Shown here: one piece after another, positions 6,599 through 8,401 of the stretch
How the letters are laid out: the number at the start of each line of letters is the position of its first letter
Numbering within the stretch: the first letter of the stretch is position 1
NCBI GenBank assembly: GCA_022013235.1
Contig: JAKLQR010000059.1
Span: forward strand, 1-8,401
Source: Thermodesulfovibrionales bacterium
GTDB taxonomy: Bacteria > Nitrospirota > Thermodesulfovibrionia > Thermodesulfovibrionales > SM23-35
Direction of reading: 5' to 3'
DNA length: 8,401 nt
Notes under the pieces: model-generated
The model's database searches: none
What the model was told of the DNA's origin: nothing
The model's input: only the letters and a program-made list of their open reading frames with translations
Program-made: the position numbers and the translations under genes

Positions 6599-7259
6599 AC
6601 TGCGGGTTGTCGCGGTCATCGCTACTCCAGCCGTGCCTGCCGATGAGCGGCACGAATACACAGGGAGTATGATATTCCTCTGAAAATATGTCCTTTGATT
6701 TTTTCAACCGCAACAATTGCTGAGAGAAACGGTCCCCGACGGGTGCGATAAGAATTCCCTCGTCAGCGAGTTGTTCCCGCAGCGGTTCAGGAATTTTTGG
6801 AGAACCGGCAGTAATGAGGATTCTGTCAAAAGGGGCCTGTTCCGGCCATCCTAACGTGCCGTCACCTGTTTTGACATGAAGATGCGTATATCCAAGCGAC
6901 TGAAATTGTTCTTCTGCACGTTGTGCAAGGAGTTCGATCCTTTCGATGGTGTAGACTTCTTTGACAAGTTCGGCAAGCACCGCTGCCTGATATCCTGAGC
7001 CTGTTCCGACTTCCAGCACCTTCTCGCTGCCCTGGAGTTCGAGCAGTTCCGTCATGACTGCCACCATATACGGCTGAGAAATAGTCTGTCCCTCCCCAAT
7101 CGAAAGCGCGGAATCATCATATGCCTGGTACCGGACAGACTCCGGCATAAAGAGGTGCCGGGGGACTTTCTTCATGGCCCGGAGGACACGCTCGTCCCTG
7201 ATCCCTCTTGGGATGAGCTGGTTTCTTACCATGAATTCCCTTAATGCGTCGAAATTCAT
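6588..7259 (-). CDS. pcm: Protein-L-isoaspartate O-methyltransferase
   Basis: Pcm methylates isoaspartyl residues that arise by deamidation or isomerisation of Asn/Asp in ageing proteins, using S-adenosylmethionine, so that they revert to normal aspartate; it is cytosolic. The 223-residue length fits the family. Visible motifs are MVRNQLIPRGIRDERVLRAMKK near the N-terminus (residues 10-31), the GEGQTISQPYMVA substrate segment (55-67), SAM motif I VLEVGTGSGYQ (81-91), the acidic post-I position in YTIERI (103-108), the FDRILITAG motif (144-152), and the closing FVPLIGRHGW (202-211). The ATG overlaps the stop of the FAD dehydrogenase gene (ATGA) and has AAGGA seven bases upstream, so the two are translated from one message. 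The last ten residues are an unconserved tail whose 3' end overlaps the convergent tgpA-like gene by 11 bp. Confidence 0.96.
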   Translation of the reverse strand: MNFDALREFMVRNQLIPRGIRDERVLRAMKKVPRHLFMPESVRYQAYDDSALSIGEGQTISQPYMVAVMTELLELQGSEKVLEVGTGSGYQAAVLAELVKEVYTIERIELLAQRAEEQFQSLGYTHLHVKTGDGTLGWPEQAPFDRILITAGSPKIPEPLREQLADEGILIAPVGDRFSQQLLRLKKSKDIFSEEYHTPCVFVPLIGRHGWSSDDRDNPQFSY

Positions 7260-8401
7260 GCGCGCATCCTTCTTGCTATTTCCCGTGCAGCGACAACACC
7301 TGAGGCAGAAGCCTGGATTAGTCCCCTGCTTACTCCTGCACCGTCACCGATCGCAAAGAGGTTCCGGATATCTGTTTCGAGAGCTCCGGAAAGTTTCGGG
7401 AGAATAGAATAGAATTTGACCTCGGCGCCGTAGAGAAGGGTATCGGCGGAATTTACCCCTGGAGCGATCCCGTCGAGCGCTTCGAGCATTTCGAGAATAT
7501 CTGTGAGATGACGGTAGGGCATGACAAAACTCAGATCGCCCGGCGTAGAGTCCTTTAATGTGGGGACTACGCTTCCCTGCGCAATCCTGTGGTGGGTAGA
7601 GCGCCTCCCCATGCGAAGGTCGCCGAGACGCTGGAGGATCACCCCTTTGCCGAGGAGATTCGCAAGTCCTGCAATATAGCTTCCGTACAAAATCGGATCG
7701 TCAAAAGGCTCCGTGAAAAAAGTGCTTACCAGGAGAGCAAAGTTTGTATTCCGGGAACTCCCGTTTGCATAGCTGTGGCCGTTTACTGTCCATATCCCTT
7801 TCAGGTACTCTTTTACCACTTCACCGTTTGGGTTTACACAGAAAGTCCGCACTTTGTCCTGAAAGGTTTTTGAGTGATAAATAAGTTTTGGTTCGTAGGT
7901 GATACGGGAAAGATGCGCGAAAACTGAAGCAGAAACTTCCACTCTCAGTCCGATGTCTACCGGGTTTTTCAGGAGTTGAAGCCGCAGCCGTTTCATTTCT
8001 GATTCGAGCCATCTCGAACCTTCACGTCCGGGCGCAAGCACCACAAAATCAGAATGATATTTTGTCCCGTCTTTCAAGGTTATACCGGCAACTTTTCCCC
8101 TCCGGGTTATTACCTTCCCTGCTTCTGACCCGAACCGGACATCAATTTTGCCCGAGAGGGCGTCCTTCATGTTTTTTAATACCGTTTTGCAGCGGTCGGT
8201 TCCGATATGGCGTATTCTGGAAGGTATTAGTTTAAGGTTTTGTTCCGCGGCACGCGCTGCCAGGCGCTTTATCTCAGCTGCATCTCCGCCGTAAAGTTTG
8301 CCGGGCGCACCGTGCTGCACATAGAGTGCATCAACATAAGAAAGGAGAGAGACGAGGGTATCGTCCGTCACATAACGGGAAAGAAACCCTCCAATTTTGG
8401 G
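7256..8401 (-). CDS. FAD-dependent dehydrogenase (COG2509 type), 5' end outside window
   Basis: The frame is open to the window edge, giving 381 visible residues. A GTG at 8371 is an in-frame codon but probably not the start, because the coding sense continues upstream (PKIGGFLSRY before VTDD). The N-terminal dinucleotide-binding GxGxxG motif is not in view and should lie in the missing part. Visible family features are GAPGKLYGGD, the FVVLAPGREGSRWL segment typical of FAD proteins of this group, VDIGLRVE, and a C-terminal NLFAIGDGAGVSRGLIQASASG motif (quoted in two parts: GDGAGVSRG, then LIQASASG) that contacts FAD. COG2509 proteins are predicted flavin oxidoreductases of unknown substrate. 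The stop overlaps the pcm start, which implies co-translation with pcm. No function beyond a predicted FAD-dependent redox enzyme is supported. Confidence 0.9.
   Translation of the reverse strand, partial: PKIGGFLSRYVTDDTLVSLLSYVDALYVQHGAPGKLYGGDAAEIKRLAARAAEQNLKLIPSRIRHIGTDRCKTVLKNMKDALSGKIDVRFGSEAGKVITRRGKVAGITLKDGTKYHSDFVVLAPGREGSRWLESEMKRLRLQLLKNPVDIGLRVEVSASVFAHLSRITYEPKLIYHSKTFQDKVRTFCVNPNGEVVKEYLKGIWTVNGHSYANGSSRNTNFALLVSTFFTEPFDDPILYGSYIAGLANLLGKGVILQRLGDLRMGRRSTHHRIAQGSVVPTLKDSTPGDLSFVMPYRHLTDILEMLEALDGIAPGVNSADTLLYGAEVKFYSILPKLSGALETDIRNLFAIGDGAGVSRGLIQASASGVVAAREIARRMRA

Noticed and set aside
8369..8371. GTG at 8371 as the true start of the FAD dehydrogenase
   Set aside because: The frame continues upstream with family-like residues (GGFLSRY), and the N-terminal FAD-binding motif expected for this family would otherwise be absent. 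The gene is more likely cut by the window.

Overview
The window is a compact stretch of a Gram-negative bacterial chromosome of intermediate GC content. It holds six clearly identifiable genes, plus the first codons of a seventh at the left edge. An outer-membrane-type lipoprotein and a multi-pass protein with a large periplasmic transglutaminase domain point to a diderm. The gene families and the ATGA stop/start overlaps would fit Nitrospirota or a deltaproteobacterial lineage, but that placement is an impression from protein style, not something the sequence proves.

Left part (1-2654, minus strand): argH (argininosuccinate lyase, last step of arginine synthesis) is followed, with an ATGA overlap, by a lipoprotein with three fibronectin type III-like repeats. 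After a gap of about 290 bases, the first 11 codons of another minus-strand gene run off the window behind a strong ribosome binding site. The gap contains a roughly 160-bp imperfect inverted-repeat element resembling a small non-autonomous transposable element (MITE), with a perfect 18-bp palindrome at its centre.

Divergent regulatory region (2655-2782): argH has a near-consensus sigma-70-type promoter (TTGACA, 17 bp, TATTAT). A 7+5+7 inverted repeat overlaps its predicted start point and looks like an operator. On the other strand a weaker promoter places the moxR transcript start at or next to its ATG, so that mRNA may be leaderless.

Centre (2783-6598, plus strand): a three-gene overlapping operon encodes a MoxR-family AAA+ ATPase, a DUF58 membrane protein, and a TgpA-like membrane protein with a complete Cys-His-Asp transglutaminase triad and a C-terminal DUF4129-like segment. 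This is a known conserved gene set. The ATPase probably acts as a chaperone for the membrane partners, and the transglutaminase-like domain faces the periplasm. The substrate is unknown.

Right part (6588-8401, minus strand): a COG2509-type FAD-dependent dehydrogenase, cut at its 5' end by the window, is followed with an ATGA overlap by pcm (protein-L-isoaspartate O-methyltransferase). The pcm 3' end overlaps the tgpA-like gene tail-to-tail by 11 bp with no visible terminator between them.

I do not see a clearly new biological system. The most interesting items are the inverted-repeat element, the argH operator-like dyad and the lipoprotein coupled to argH.
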